From Pleurocapsa sp. PCC 7319 (lineage in GTDB: Bacteria > Cyanobacteriota > Cyanobacteriia > Cyanobacteriales > Xenococcaceae), in NCBI RefSeq assembly GCF_000332195.1, contig NZ_KB235922.1, positions 4,995,322 to 5,059,321 on the forward strand: a DNA stretch of 64,000 bases. Direction: 5' to 3'. The notes beneath the pieces were generated by a model, which did not search any database, was not told the DNA's origin, and saw only the letters and a list, made by a program, of their open reading frames with translations. The position numbers were made by a program, and so were the translations under genes. Of this stretch, positions 25,330 through 33,571 are shown piece after piece; position 1 is the first letter of the stretch; each line of letters starts with the position of its first letter.

Positions 25330-25944
25330 ATGCTCTCAGCCAGAGATATCATGACTACAAATGTAGTTACTGTTAATGGTTCTGCCACAGTCGCCGAGGC
25401 TGTAAAGTTGATGAAAGATAAAGGATTAAGAGCATTAATTGTCGATCGTCGCAGCGATCGCGATCCTTACGGTATTGTCACTGAAACCGATATTGTTTAT
25501 AAAGTGGCGGCTTTTGGACACGATCCTAAAAAGATGCGGGTTTATGAAATTATGACTAAACCCTGTGTAGTAGTTAATCCCGATTTAGGAGTAGAGTATG
25601 TGGCGCGGTTATTCGCCAATACTCGTATTCGTCGTGCCCCCGTTATTGAAGGGAAATTATTAGGAATCATCTCTATCAGCGATATTCTCAAAAAAGGTGA
25701 TTTTGTTGAGAAACCGAAACAACTATATATCGAAGACAGAATTGAAGTTGCTCGCGAAGAAGCTCGTGCGATCTGTGCTGCTAAGGGAGCAACTTCTCCC
25801 GAATGTGCTGCAGCCTGGGATCAAGTAGAAGAATTGCAAGCGGCAGCAGCGCATAAACGTCAAGAGAAAAAAAGCATGAGTTCTTTAGAAGCTTATTGTG
25901 CTGAGAATCCTGACGCTGAAGAATGCCGAATTTACGAAGATTAG
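25330..25944 (+). CDS. CBS-CP12 fusion protein
   Basis: An adenylate-sensing Bateman module (residues 1-125: SARDIMTTNVVTVNG, DPYGIVTETDIVYKVAAF, VYEIMTKPCVVVNPDL, RRAPVIEGKLLGIISISDIL) fused to a complete CP12 tail (about 134-204). The tail keeps both cysteine pairs, ICAAKGATSPEC and YCAENPDAEEC, and the central AWDQVEELQ. CP12 is the redox-responsive disordered scaffold that inactivates GAPDH and phosphoribulokinase in the dark. Such fusions are known in cyanobacteria, and could tie Calvin-cycle control to the energy charge as well as to thioredoxin. A good GGAG-like ribosome site (TTTTAGGAGATAAAAATCG) precedes it. Confidence 0.9.
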   Translation: MLSARDIMTTNVVTVNGSATVAEAVKLMKDKGLRALIVDRRSDRDPYGIVTETDIVYKVAAFGHDPKKMRVYEIMTKPCVVVNPDLGVEYVARLFANTRIRRAPVIEGKLLGIISISDILKKGDFVEKPKQLYIEDRIEVAREEARAICAAKGATSPECAAAWDQVEELQAAAAHKRQEKKSMSSLEAYCAENPDAEECRIYED

Positions 25945-25977
25945 TTACCAAGGTTTTCAACTAGAGGAGAAATCACT

Positions 25978-26430
25978 ATGATGCAAGCTCAAGAAATTAT
26001 GACTAGGGATGTTGCTACCATAAGTGGTTCGGCAACAGTTGCTGATGCCGTCAAGCTGATGAAAGATAAAGGTTTGCGTGGTCTCATTGTTGAACGTCGC
26101 AGTGATACCGATCCTTATGGTATCGTCACTGAAACCGATATTGTTTATAAAGTGGCAGCTTTTGGACACGATCCTAAAAAGATGCGGGTTTATGAAATTA
26201 TGACTAAACCCTGTGTAGTAGTTAATCCCGATTTAGGGGTAGAATACGTGGCGCGGTTATTTGCCAATACTCGTATTCGTCGCGCACCAGTAGTCAAAGG
26301 TGAGTTGTTGGGCATAATTTCTATTAGCGATATTCTCAATAAAAGTGACTTTGTAGAAAAACCCAAGAGTGAATTTGAACTATATTGCGAAGAAAATCCT
26401 AGTGCTTTAGAAGCAAGAATGTACGACTAA
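25978..26430 (+). CDS. CBS protein with a decayed CP12 remnant (tandem paralogue)
   Basis: A tandem duplicate of the preceding gene, starting 34 bases after its stop with ribosome site AGAGGAGA. The Bateman module is almost the same (VYEIMTKPCVVVNPDLGVEY). The CP12 part is cut: the N-terminal cysteine pair and the AWDxVEEL motif are missing, and only ELYCEENPSALEARMYD is left, in which the second cysteine has become alanine. It should still bind nucleotides but cannot form the CP12 disulfide. It may act as a hetero-oligomer partner or modulator; that is inference. Confidence 0.88.
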   Translation: MMQAQEIMTRDVATISGSATVADAVKLMKDKGLRGLIVERRSDTDPYGIVTETDIVYKVAAFGHDPKKMRVYEIMTKPCVVVNPDLGVEYVARLFANTRIRRAPVVKGELLGIISISDILNKSDFVEKPKSEFELYCEENPSALEARMYD

Positions 26431-26479
26431 CTTGCACCAAAGAAATTTACTAACAACAATCTAAATGTTCTCGCTCTCA

Positions 26480-26512
26480 GGGAAATGGTAATTAATCGCC
26501 ATTTCCCTTTAC
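26480..26512 (+). terminator. Rho-independent terminator after the CBS genes
   Basis: GGGAAATGG and CCATTTCCC form a perfect 9-bp stem with a 10-base loop, followed by TTTACTTTGTTT. Confidence 0.85.
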
Positions 26513-26698
26513 TTTGTTTGATTGTTAATTTCTCCTAGTTTTTCGGGAACACTGATACTAATGGTCCATGTCCTGTGAATAGCTTTCAAAATGACTAGAC
26601 ACTGAGAGGTTTAAAAGTGCTGCGACGTGCAATCTAGTTAATTAAGTTAGAAAACTTAAAGCTAACCTGAAACTAAGCTGAGAATATCGAAGTTATCA

Positions 26699-28675
26699 AT
26701 GGTACAGCAACAATCTGAGAATTTAACCCAGTCAATTAATGATCAAGATTATCATCGGACTTTATGGAATAATTCCCCTATTCCCCAAGCAGTCTATCAA
26801 TTTAATGGCACAATATTAGACGCTAATCAAGCTTTTGCCAATCTCATTGGTCGAACATTAATTGCTACTTTAGGGTTAAATATCTGGGCGATTACCCCTG
26901 CTAAATATCACGCTAGTCAATCGATAGATCGAGCTAGCCTAGATACCAAAGGGAAATTTACCGCAGAGCGTTCTTACTTAGATGCTAATGGACAACCTAT
27001 TCCTGTTAGTCTGTCAGGAGTAAAAATTGAACTAGAAGAACAAAGTTTGATTCTACTGAGTGTAGAACAAGTTGGTTCTCCATCATCAAGCCCACAATTT
27101 TCAAAATCAGTTTCAGAATTACAATCAATACTAGATGCAATGCCGATGGCAATTTTCTGGAAAGATTGTAATTCTGTGTATTTAGGTTGTAACCAAAGAT
27201 TTGTCGAAGTTTCTGGTTTTAATAATCAGTCAGAAATTGTAGGTAAAACTGATTATGATTTACCTTGGAAAAAAGAAGAAGCAGACTGGTTTCGGGAATG
27301 CGATCGCCGAGTAGTTGAATCTCAAACTTCTGAATATAATATTATCGAGCCACAACAACAAGCTGACGGTAGCCAAAGATGGCTAAAAACCAATAAAATG
27401 TTGCTTCACGATAGTCATCGCAATATCGTTGGCATAGTAGGAACCTTTGAAGATATTACTGAAAGAGTCGAGTTAGAACAGCAATTACAGACACAAACTC
27501 AAAATCTAGAAAACTTGATCGCCAAAAGAACTGAAGAATTAATTGCTAGCAAAGCTCGTTTTGAAAAATTAGTCGTCAACGTTCCAGGGTCAATTTATCA
27601 GTTTAAGCAAGAAATTGATGGCAGCTTCTCATTTCCCTATATTAGTTCTGACTGCCATGAAATATGTGAAGTTTCTTCAGACTTACTGATGTCAAATTCA
27701 GAGCTAATCTTATCTCTGATTCACCCTGAAGATTTATCTAGCTTTGAACAAGTGGTAGAAAAATCGGCACAAACTTTACAGCCTAAATATTGGGAAGGTC
27801 GAATTACCACTCCTTCAGGTAAAACCAAATGGATTCAAACTGCATCTAAACCTGAAAAACAGGCTGATGGTTCGATAATTTGGGATGGACTAATGATAGA
27901 TATTAGCGATCGCAAACAAGCAGAGCAAGAATTAAGAGAATCGCAACAATTACTTCGTCTAATTTTTGATACCTTACCGCAAAGATTTTTTTGGAAAGAC
28001 AAAAACTTTAATTATTTAGGATGTAATCAGCTATTTGCCCAAGATGCAGGATTAAACTCCCCTGAAGAAATTATTGGTAAAAACGATTTTGAATTAAGTT
28101 GGCATAAGTCTGCTCATCTGTATCGTGCTGATGACGAGGTAATTCTAGCTGGTGGAACACCTAAAATTAATTATGAAGAATCTCAAATTAGAGAAGATGG
28201 CTCAATATTAATACTCAGAACCAATAAAATAGCTTTAAAAGACAAAAATGGTCGTATTATTGGTTTATTTGGCTCTTATGAGGATGTTAGTGATATCAGT
28301 AACCAAAAACAACAAACTGAAAATGCTAAAGACTTTTTAGAAAAGGCAATAGATAGTATTAGTAGTCCGATTTTTGTTAAAGATACAAATCATCAGTGGG
28401 TATTAGTTAACGATGCTTACTGCAAATTTATCGGTGCTTCTAAAGCTGAAATTTTGGGCAAATCTGAACCAGACTTCTTTCCTCAAGAACAAGCAGATAT
28501 TTACTGGGCAAAAGATGAGCTGGTTATGCTCTCAGGAGGTCAAGAAATTGATGAAGAACCTTTTACCGATGAAGAAGGAAATGACAAAATAATTATTACC
28601 AAGAAATCCTGTTTTCAAAATCTTGATGGCAATACATTTTTACTAGGAATGATTACTGATATTACTGATGTTTAG
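26699..28675 (+). CDS. Protein with five PAS domains and no output domain
   Basis: A 658-residue soluble protein consisting of PAS domains at about residues 18-115, 137-255, 286-405, 412-525 and 535-655, with a coiled coil near 255-285 (LEQQLQTQTQNLENLIAKRT). Repeated PAS/PAC motifs are visible: AIFWKDCNSVYLGCNQRF, RFFWKDKNFNYLGCNQLFAQ, PIFVKDTNHQWVLVNDAY, and GTFEDITER, GLMIDISDRKQAE, GSYEDVSD, GMITDITDV. It ends directly after the last PAC, with no kinase, GGDEF or EAL domain in any frame downstream. The ligand or cofactor is unknown. It may signal through protein-protein contact. Confidence 0.85.
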   Translation: MVQQQSENLTQSINDQDYHRTLWNNSPIPQAVYQFNGTILDANQAFANLIGRTLIATLGLNIWAITPAKYHASQSIDRASLDTKGKFTAERSYLDANGQPIPVSLSGVKIELEEQSLILLSVEQVGSPSSSPQFSKSVSELQSILDAMPMAIFWKDCNSVYLGCNQRFVEVSGFNNQSEIVGKTDYDLPWKKEEADWFRECDRRVVESQTSEYNIIEPQQQADGSQRWLKTNKMLLHDSHRNIVGIVGTFEDITERVELEQQLQTQTQNLENLIAKRTEELIASKARFEKLVVNVPGSIYQFKQEIDGSFSFPYISSDCHEICEVSSDLLMSNSELILSLIHPEDLSSFEQVVEKSAQTLQPKYWEGRITTPSGKTKWIQTASKPEKQADGSIIWDGLMIDISDRKQAEQELRESQQLLRLIFDTLPQRFFWKDKNFNYLGCNQLFAQDAGLNSPEEIIGKNDFELSWHKSAHLYRADDEVILAGGTPKINYEESQIREDGSILILRTNKIALKDKNGRIIGLFGSYEDVSDISNQKQQTENAKDFLEKAIDSISSPIFVKDTNHQWVLVNDAYCKFIGASKAEILGKSEPDFFPQEQADIYWAKDELVMLSGGQEIDEEPFTDEEGNDKIIITKKSCFQNLDGNTFLLGMITDITDV

Positions 28676-28713
28676 TATTGCCTCGGCTTGCTCGGAAGAG
28701 ATATTGGATATGT

Positions 28714-28734
28714 TAGCTATTAGCCATTAGCCAT
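28714..28734. repeat. Heptanucleotide repeat TAGCTAT (TAGCCAT)2
   Basis: Three heptamers in tandem between the multi-PAS gene and the FAD oxidoreductase gene. The next partial unit carries the stop codon of the latter on the minus strand. Confidence 0.9.
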
Positions 28735-29852
28735 TAGCTTTTAAAACAAGTTTCATTTTTAATCATCTGAACAATTTCTAACGCTGTGGCAGGTGCAAGC
28801 AAGACTCCATTGCGATAGTGAGCTGTAGCTAGCAAAATATTGTTGTAGCCTGATAATTTGCCAATAATAGGGGCAGGGATACCTTCTGGACGAGGGCGTT
28901 TACCCGACCAAGTTTTGGAAATAGTTGCTGTTTTTAATTGAGGACAAAAGACGATCGCTTCCTGCTTTAGTTGTTCTAGAGATTTAGGATTGGCAAAACT
29001 TGCACCTGATTCCGTTGGAAATTCGACCGTTGCCCCCAGCCAATATTCTTGATTACCCAATGGTACGATGTGGATATCATTGCCTGTCACTACAGGTTGA
29101 AAATTGGGATGACCTAAAGGACTATCTAGCTTAAATTTAATCGCTTGTCCTAGTACAGGTCGAATGGGAATTGTTTGGTGCAAAGATCTAGTCAGGGGAG
29201 TTGAACCTAATCCCGCTGAGATAATTACTTGCTCTACTTCTATTTTGTCGGTAGAGGTTACTAGTTGACGACAGCTTAATTGTTCGTTTTCTTTTGCTGG
29301 TTGAGTGAGAAAATTTTCTACTGTTGACCCAAAATGAAACTTGACTCCATTCACTGTTGCAGCGGCTACCAAGGCATTTGTCAATTTAACAGGATCAATT
29401 TGTCGATCTTGAGGAGAATAAACTGCGCCTATAATCTTCTCATGAACAAGATGAGGACACTGCTGACTCACATAATCGCGATCGCCAATTATTAAGTCCC
29501 ACCCCTCATGTTTTCTAAATTCTTGTAATTTTTGCCATTTGTCTAGATTATCTCCTGCAAATAACAGCTTAAAGATACCTTGGCGATTAACAGGAATATC
29601 CAGTCCAGTGATTGCTTCAAGTTCGGGGATTAAAGTTTCATAACGTTTTAAACTAGTAGCACGAAGTCGCCAAGCTCTACCTTTTTTCTTGTGGCTAATT
29701 GCCCCCATCAGCACGCCTAAAGCTGCGCCTGTGGAACCAGAAGCAGGAGTATTTTTTTCGATTACCGTGATCTGCAAGTCTGGAATCAGGCTTAGTTCAT
29801 AGGCGATCGCGGCTCCCACGACACCGCAGCCAATTATGGCAATTTTACTCAT
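28734..29852 (-). CDS. FAD-dependent oxidoreductase (DAO family, glycine-oxidase-like)
   Basis: Amine/amino-acid oxidase of the D-amino-acid oxidase superfamily. The N-terminal Rossmann motif KIAIIGCGVVGAAIAYEL with the following acidic strand end VIEKN binds FAD; QVIISAGLGSTPLTR, the C-terminal KTWSGKRPRPEGIPAPIIG and NILLATAHYRNGVLLAPATA fit ThiO-type oxidases. ThiO oxidises glycine to the imine used for the thiazole of thiamine, but thiamine genes are not nearby, so the substrate stays open. At 372 residues, length is normal. It lies downstream of psbQ beyond a terminator. Confidence 0.8.
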   Translation of the reverse strand: MSKIAIIGCGVVGAAIAYELSLIPDLQITVIEKNTPASGSTGAALGVLMGAISHKKKGRAWRLRATSLKRYETLIPELEAITGLDIPVNRQGIFKLLFAGDNLDKWQKLQEFRKHEGWDLIIGDRDYVSQQCPHLVHEKIIGAVYSPQDRQIDPVKLTNALVAAATVNGVKFHFGSTVENFLTQPAKENEQLSCRQLVTSTDKIEVEQVIISAGLGSTPLTRSLHQTIPIRPVLGQAIKFKLDSPLGHPNFQPVVTGNDIHIVPLGNQEYWLGATVEFPTESGASFANPKSLEQLKQEAIVFCPQLKTATISKTWSGKRPRPEGIPAPIIGKLSGYNNILLATAHYRNGVLLAPATALEIVQMIKNETCFKS

Positions 29853-29873
29853 AACTATTGATTATAGATACTT

Positions 29874-29900
29874 AAAAGGCTCGGCAATGCCAAGCCTTTC
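29874..29900 (-). terminator. Terminator after psbQ
   Basis: AAAGGCT/AGCCTTT with an inner GGC/GCC separated by one mismatch and closed by a 3-base loop. On the minus strand it is about 30 bases past the psbQ stop and is followed by TTAAG. Confidence 0.6.
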
Positions 29901-29929
29901 TCAAGTTAATTTACTAGTATCAGATTAAA

Positions 29930-30493
29930 TTAAGCATTATCATCAAATTCAGGACTAATTTGCTCAATAGTATCTTCTATTTCCGCCTTGACTCCTTCAA
30001 ATATAACTTCCGCTTCTTCCATAGCTTTTGCTGCTTGGTCAACTGGTTTTTTAGTTTCGGGAATCAAGCTGGAATAGGAATCTAAATCAGACACCACTTC
30101 TTTATATTGGTTAATTGCCACCCTATAGTTTTTCTCATCAACAGCAGCATCAATATTTTCAATATGCTTAAAAATATCTTTAGCCACATCTAGTGCTGGT
30201 TTTTGTTCGTCAGGGAGCAAAGCATTAGACAGATAAGTTAAGTCTCTTCTGATTAAACCTAAAGGACCATGCAGAAAATTATCTGCATTGACCCAATCTT
30301 CATTGGTAATATATTGACCTAATTCAGGAATTCTTTGACGAGCTACATCAAGAGGAATACGATAAGTGCTAATTTTCTGTAGCTTTTCGGGAGTATAAGT
30401 AGGTGGTGCAGATGCACTAGGACCACCGCAGCTAACCAAAAGAGTTGTAGCTAAAACTAATATTAAAGAAAGAATAGGACGGAAAATTTTCAT
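29930..30493 (-). CDS. psbQ: Photosystem II protein PsbQ (CyanoQ) lipoprotein
   Basis: Lumenal lipoprotein bound to photosystem II, where it stabilises the oxygen-evolving complex. The signal peptide ILSLILVLATTLLVSCGG has a lipobox LVSC, so the mature N-terminal Cys is lipidated. The four-helix PsbQ domain follows (QKISTYRIPLDVARQRIPEL, TNEDWVNADNFLHGPLGLIR, LTYLSNALLPDEQKPA, YKEVVSDLDSYSSLIP). I use the ATG of MKIFRP; a TTG three codons upstream is possible. The acidic C-terminal extension of about 35 residues (EEAEVIFEGVKAEIED) makes it longer than the ~150-residue Synechocystis protein. Confidence 0.9.
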   Translation of the reverse strand: MKIFRPILSLILVLATTLLVSCGGPSASAPPTYTPEKLQKISTYRIPLDVARQRIPELGQYITNEDWVNADNFLHGPLGLIRRDLTYLSNALLPDEQKPALDVAKDIFKHIENIDAAVDEKNYRVAINQYKEVVSDLDSYSSLIPETKKPVDQAAKAMEEAEVIFEGVKAEIEDTIEQISPEFDDNA

Positions 30494-30549
30494 CTTGCTC
30501 AAAACAAACTTTGTTACTTTGACTTAATTTTCTCAGGAAACCTGCATCT

Positions 30550-31392
30550 TTAAAAAATTTTACGGCGGAAAAACTGCAAAATTTCGGTAGCGATATCCGA
30601 TGACCAGTGTTCTTGAGGATAATGTTTAGCCTCAGGCAACTCGACTAAAGTAATCTCTGAGTTAGTAGCTGCCAGTTTTTGGATATCAGTAACATTTAAC
30701 CAGTTATCTGCTGTTCCCCAAATAATTAGAGCGGGTTTTGCCCACTGACTTAGTCCAGTTTCAATTTCCTTGGTAGTGTTTTCTAACTGTAATTTTTTGA
30801 GGATAGCCATTAAGGATCTACCAACGTCTGAACTTTGCAAAAATGGTTTCCGCAATACATCAAGATCTTCATCGGCCACTACAAAGCCACTGCCTTTTTC
30901 GATCGTGCGATCAACCAACAAAGGATCTTGAGTCATCATGTCCCCTACTAGGGGAAATGTCATTTGTTTCATAGCCCAAGGCAGTTTGGCACTGGTAGTA
31001 ATAGGGGTATTTAGGATAATCAATCCTTCTATCTGTTCGGGATTCTGGAAAGCATACTGCAAACCAACCGAACCCAAAAATCCTTGAACAACTAAATAAA
31101 ATTTGTCTAACTTTAGAGCGTTAATTAATTCAGTTAAGGCTGTTAAAAAAGCTTCTGGTGTATAGGCAAAATTTCTTTGATTGGGTTTATCAGAAAATCC
31201 ACATCCCAGCCAGTCTGGGGCAATACTGGGAATCTCTTCATCGGCTAAAAGAGACATCATTTTCTGCCACGTATAGCTATGAGAAGGTAAACCATGTAAA
31301 AAAAGTAGAGGTGTACGTTCGCTTTCTAACTCTGTTTGACGATAAAACCACTGAAATTTACCTGCTTGGATTTTATCTCTTTTTATTGACAT
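30550..31392 (-). CDS. Alpha/beta hydrolase-fold protein lacking a nucleophile
   Basis: Resembles haloalkane-dehalogenase/epoxide-hydrolase-type enzymes: TPLLFLHGLPSHSYTWQKMM carries the oxyanion-hole HG, and IAPDWLGCGFSDKP is the following conserved strand. At the nucleophile elbow, where these enzymes have GxSxG or QDWGG, the protein reads YLVVQGFLGSVGLQYA, with no Asp, Ser or Cys at the nucleophile position. The acid (IWGTADNWL) and histidine (EAKHYPQEHW) are still present. It may be catalytically inactive or use a different mechanism. It has 280 residues and no signal peptide. Start ATG is clear. Confidence 0.8.
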   Translation of the reverse strand: MSIKRDKIQAGKFQWFYRQTELESERTPLLFLHGLPSHSYTWQKMMSLLADEEIPSIAPDWLGCGFSDKPNQRNFAYTPEAFLTALTELINALKLDKFYLVVQGFLGSVGLQYAFQNPEQIEGLIILNTPITTSAKLPWAMKQMTFPLVGDMMTQDPLLVDRTIEKGSGFVVADEDLDVLRKPFLQSSDVGRSLMAILKKLQLENTTKEIETGLSQWAKPALIIWGTADNWLNVTDIQKLAATNSEITLVELPEAKHYPQEHWSSDIATEILQFFRRKIF

Positions 31393-31509
31393 TTATTTTT
31401 TATTTTTTGTTAATATTAACTCTTTGAGGAAGCATACCTTATAAAGGATGAAAGCAAAAATTGGTCGAATTAATTTATATTGTTTGTGAAATAACTTGAA
31501 ATATCAAAA

Positions 31510-32577
31510 GTGACGAAAAAGATTTTGCTAACAGGTGGTGGTTCTGCTGGTCATATCACTGTCAATATAGCTTTAATTCCCTTGTTGATTGAGTCAGGGT
31601 GGAAAATAATATACATTGGTTCTTTTGATGGAATTGAACGAAAATTAATCTCAGATTTTTCTGAAGTAACTTATTACAGCATTTCTACAGGCAAATTACG
31701 ACGATACTTTGCTCGACAAAACTTTACTGATTTTTTCCGCGTGCTAAAAGGAATAATTGAAGCTTATAAAATTATTCGTTATGAACAGCCTAAAGTTGTT
31801 TTTTCTAAAGGAGGTTTTGTTTCTGTTCCTGTTGTGCTTGGTAGTCGATTGAACAATGTACCAGTTATTTCCCATGAATCTGACTTGACACCAGGGCTAG
31901 CAAACCGTATCAATATGTATTTTGCTCAAAAAATTTGCACTACATTTCCAGATACCCTTCAGCACCTACCCAAAGATAAGGCAGAATTTATCGGGGCAAT
32001 AGTACGTCCAGAGCTAAAACAGGGTAATTCTGAAAAAGGACGTCTTTTTTGCAATTTTGAGTCGACCAAACCAGTGATTTTAGTTGCAGGTGGTAGTCTT
32101 GGCTCTGTATACATCAATCAAACAATACGCTCTCTTCTGGATTCATTATTAAGAGATTTCCAAATTATCCATATTTGTGGAAAAGGTAATGTGGAGCAAG
32201 ATCTAAAACAAGAAGGCTATCAGCAATTTGAATATGTATCTAATGAACTGGCGGATTTAATGTGCCTTGCGGATCTAGTGATCTCTCGTGCAGGTTCTAA
32301 TTTTATCTTTGAATTCTTATCTCTCAAAAAACCGATGATTCTGATTCCCCTATCAAAAAAGTCCAGTCGTGGCGACCAAATTGAGAACGCTCAAGTTTTT
32401 AGAAAACAGGGGTTTGCTGAAATGATTTTGGAGGAAGATTTAACTAAAGATAGCTTGCTTGATAAAATTCACACGGTATTTAATAACCGCGAAGAGTATA
32501 TCAGTAGAATGGAAACTTGGAATAGCGATCGCTCACTATCTAAATTATTCGAGCTGATTACTAATCAACAAAATTAA
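31510..32577 (+). CDS. MurG-like N-acetylglucosaminyltransferase (GT28)
   Basis: Family-28 glycosyltransferase related to MurG, which adds GlcNAc to lipid I in peptidoglycan synthesis. The N-terminal glycine loop is LLTGGGSAGHITVNIALIPL, then VFSKGGFVSVPVVLGSRL and VPVISHESDLTPGLANRI; the donor-site motifs are LVAGGSLGSVYINQ, LVISRAGSNFIFEFLSLKKP and RGDQIENAQVF. The loop differs from the classical TGGGTGGH, resembling the second MurG paralogue of some Firmicutes. Thus it may be an accessory glycolipid or polysaccharide transferase. It starts with GTG and ends in a 4-base overlap with the convergent Uma2 gene. Confidence 0.78.
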   Translation: MTKKILLTGGGSAGHITVNIALIPLLIESGWKIIYIGSFDGIERKLISDFSEVTYYSISTGKLRRYFARQNFTDFFRVLKGIIEAYKIIRYEQPKVVFSKGGFVSVPVVLGSRLNNVPVISHESDLTPGLANRINMYFAQKICTTFPDTLQHLPKDKAEFIGAIVRPELKQGNSEKGRLFCNFESTKPVILVAGGSLGSVYINQTIRSLLDSLLRDFQIIHICGKGNVEQDLKQEGYQQFEYVSNELADLMCLADLVISRAGSNFIFEFLSLKKPMILIPLSKKSSRGDQIENAQVFRKQGFAEMILEEDLTKDSLLDKIHTVFNNREEYISRMETWNSDRSLSKLFELITNQQN

Positions 32578-33161
32578 GCAGTAAAAATTTCAATTAAATC
32601 TAAAGTGAATCCTGGTAACACATCTTCTCCCGAGAGAGTTTGAGGATTGTTTAATATCTCTACTGGTTGCCCATACCGATATATCTCAACTATTTTAGCC
32701 GATGGCTCAATCAGCCAACCTAGTTTGACTCCATTGTCTAAATACTCTTGCATCTTTAACTGTAAATCTTCGTATCGCTGGTTTTTTAGGTCACTAGGGC
32801 TTACTAATTCAATTACAAAATCAGGAGCTAGTGGTGGGAATCCATCTTGTTGTGCTTGAGTCAGTTGATTCCATTTTTCTAGTTTAATCCAACTAGCATC
32901 AGGACCTCTCCTTGCTCCACTAGGTAAAATAAAAACCGTTGAAGAATCAAATACTTCTCCAGTACTATCTCGATCAGCCCAATTTCCCAATTGTTGTGTT
33001 AAGCGTCGATTTTTTCTTCCTGCTGTTCCTCCCGTAGGACTGATAACAATTAACTCTCCAGTATCAGTCAACTCCAATCGCGCTAGTTGTTCGGCAAAAG
33101 CTAATTGCTCAAATTGTTCTGGAGTTACGCGAAATCCCTGAGGAATGGCGATCGCTTCCAT
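32574..33161 (-). CDS. Uma2-family (DUF820) putative endonuclease
   Basis: Member of the PD-(D/E)XK-like Uma2 family, greatly expanded in cyanobacteria and of unknown physiological role. Visible motifs are MEAIAIPQGFRVTPEQFEQL, RRGPDASWIKLEKWN with the conserved PD, LAPDFVIELVSPSDLKNQ with the ExxSPSD motif, YLDNGVKLGWLIEP and GEDVLPGFTLDL at the end. It has 195 residues and an ATG start. It converges with the MurG-like gene, the stops overlapping. Confidence 0.88.
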   Translation of the reverse strand: MEAIAIPQGFRVTPEQFEQLAFAEQLARLELTDTGELIVISPTGGTAGRKNRRLTQQLGNWADRDSTGEVFDSSTVFILPSGARRGPDASWIKLEKWNQLTQAQQDGFPPLAPDFVIELVSPSDLKNQRYEDLQLKMQEYLDNGVKLGWLIEPSAKIVEIYRYGQPVEILNNPQTLSGEDVLPGFTLDLIEIFTA

Positions 33162-33202
33162 TGCTGAATCCTCTAAAATTAATGTCTTTAATTACTATTT
33201 TA

Positions 33203-33502
33203 TTATTTTTGAAATAAGTTACAGACTAACTCTCCTGGGCTATTAGATTTGAGAGGTATGGGATATTTGCCCTTGCGAGTCAAAGTGCGATCGCGACAGT
33301 TGTAGATTTCTTGGTTTCTTTGCCTTTGCCCGTCAATACTGACAGTCGCTCGATATTCCCAATAGTATTTTGCACTGCGTTTTAGCTTGAGAATACAGAT
33401 CTGATGTCCATCCCGCACTCCACACATTTCTGCATTAGCTATTGGCATAAACACAGACCAAAAAACTAACGATAATAACAAAATTAACCGTTTATATCTC
33501 AC
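33203..33502 (-). CDS. Small secreted protein, unknown function
   Basis: A protein of about 99 residues when started at the GTG that opens a Sec signal peptide (RLILLLSLVFWSVFMPIANA, cleavage after ANA). The mature part (EMCGVRDGHQICILKLKRSA ... YYWEYRATVSIDGQRQR ... YNCRDRTLTRKG ... SPGELVCNLF) has four cysteines, suited to two disulfides, and is basic. A TTG 18 codons upstream would also give an open frame but would bury the signal peptide. No family recognised. Confidence 0.6.
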   Translation of the reverse strand: MRYKRLILLLSLVFWSVFMPIANAEMCGVRDGHQICILKLKRSAKYYWEYRATVSIDGQRQRNQEIYNCRDRTLTRKGKYPIPLKSNSPGELVCNLFQK

Positions 33503-33571
33503 TATGTTGTCTTTTTTCCTTTCTTCCTCACTTCCCAATCTCACTATGTCCGCCAAAAATCAATAAACTTC

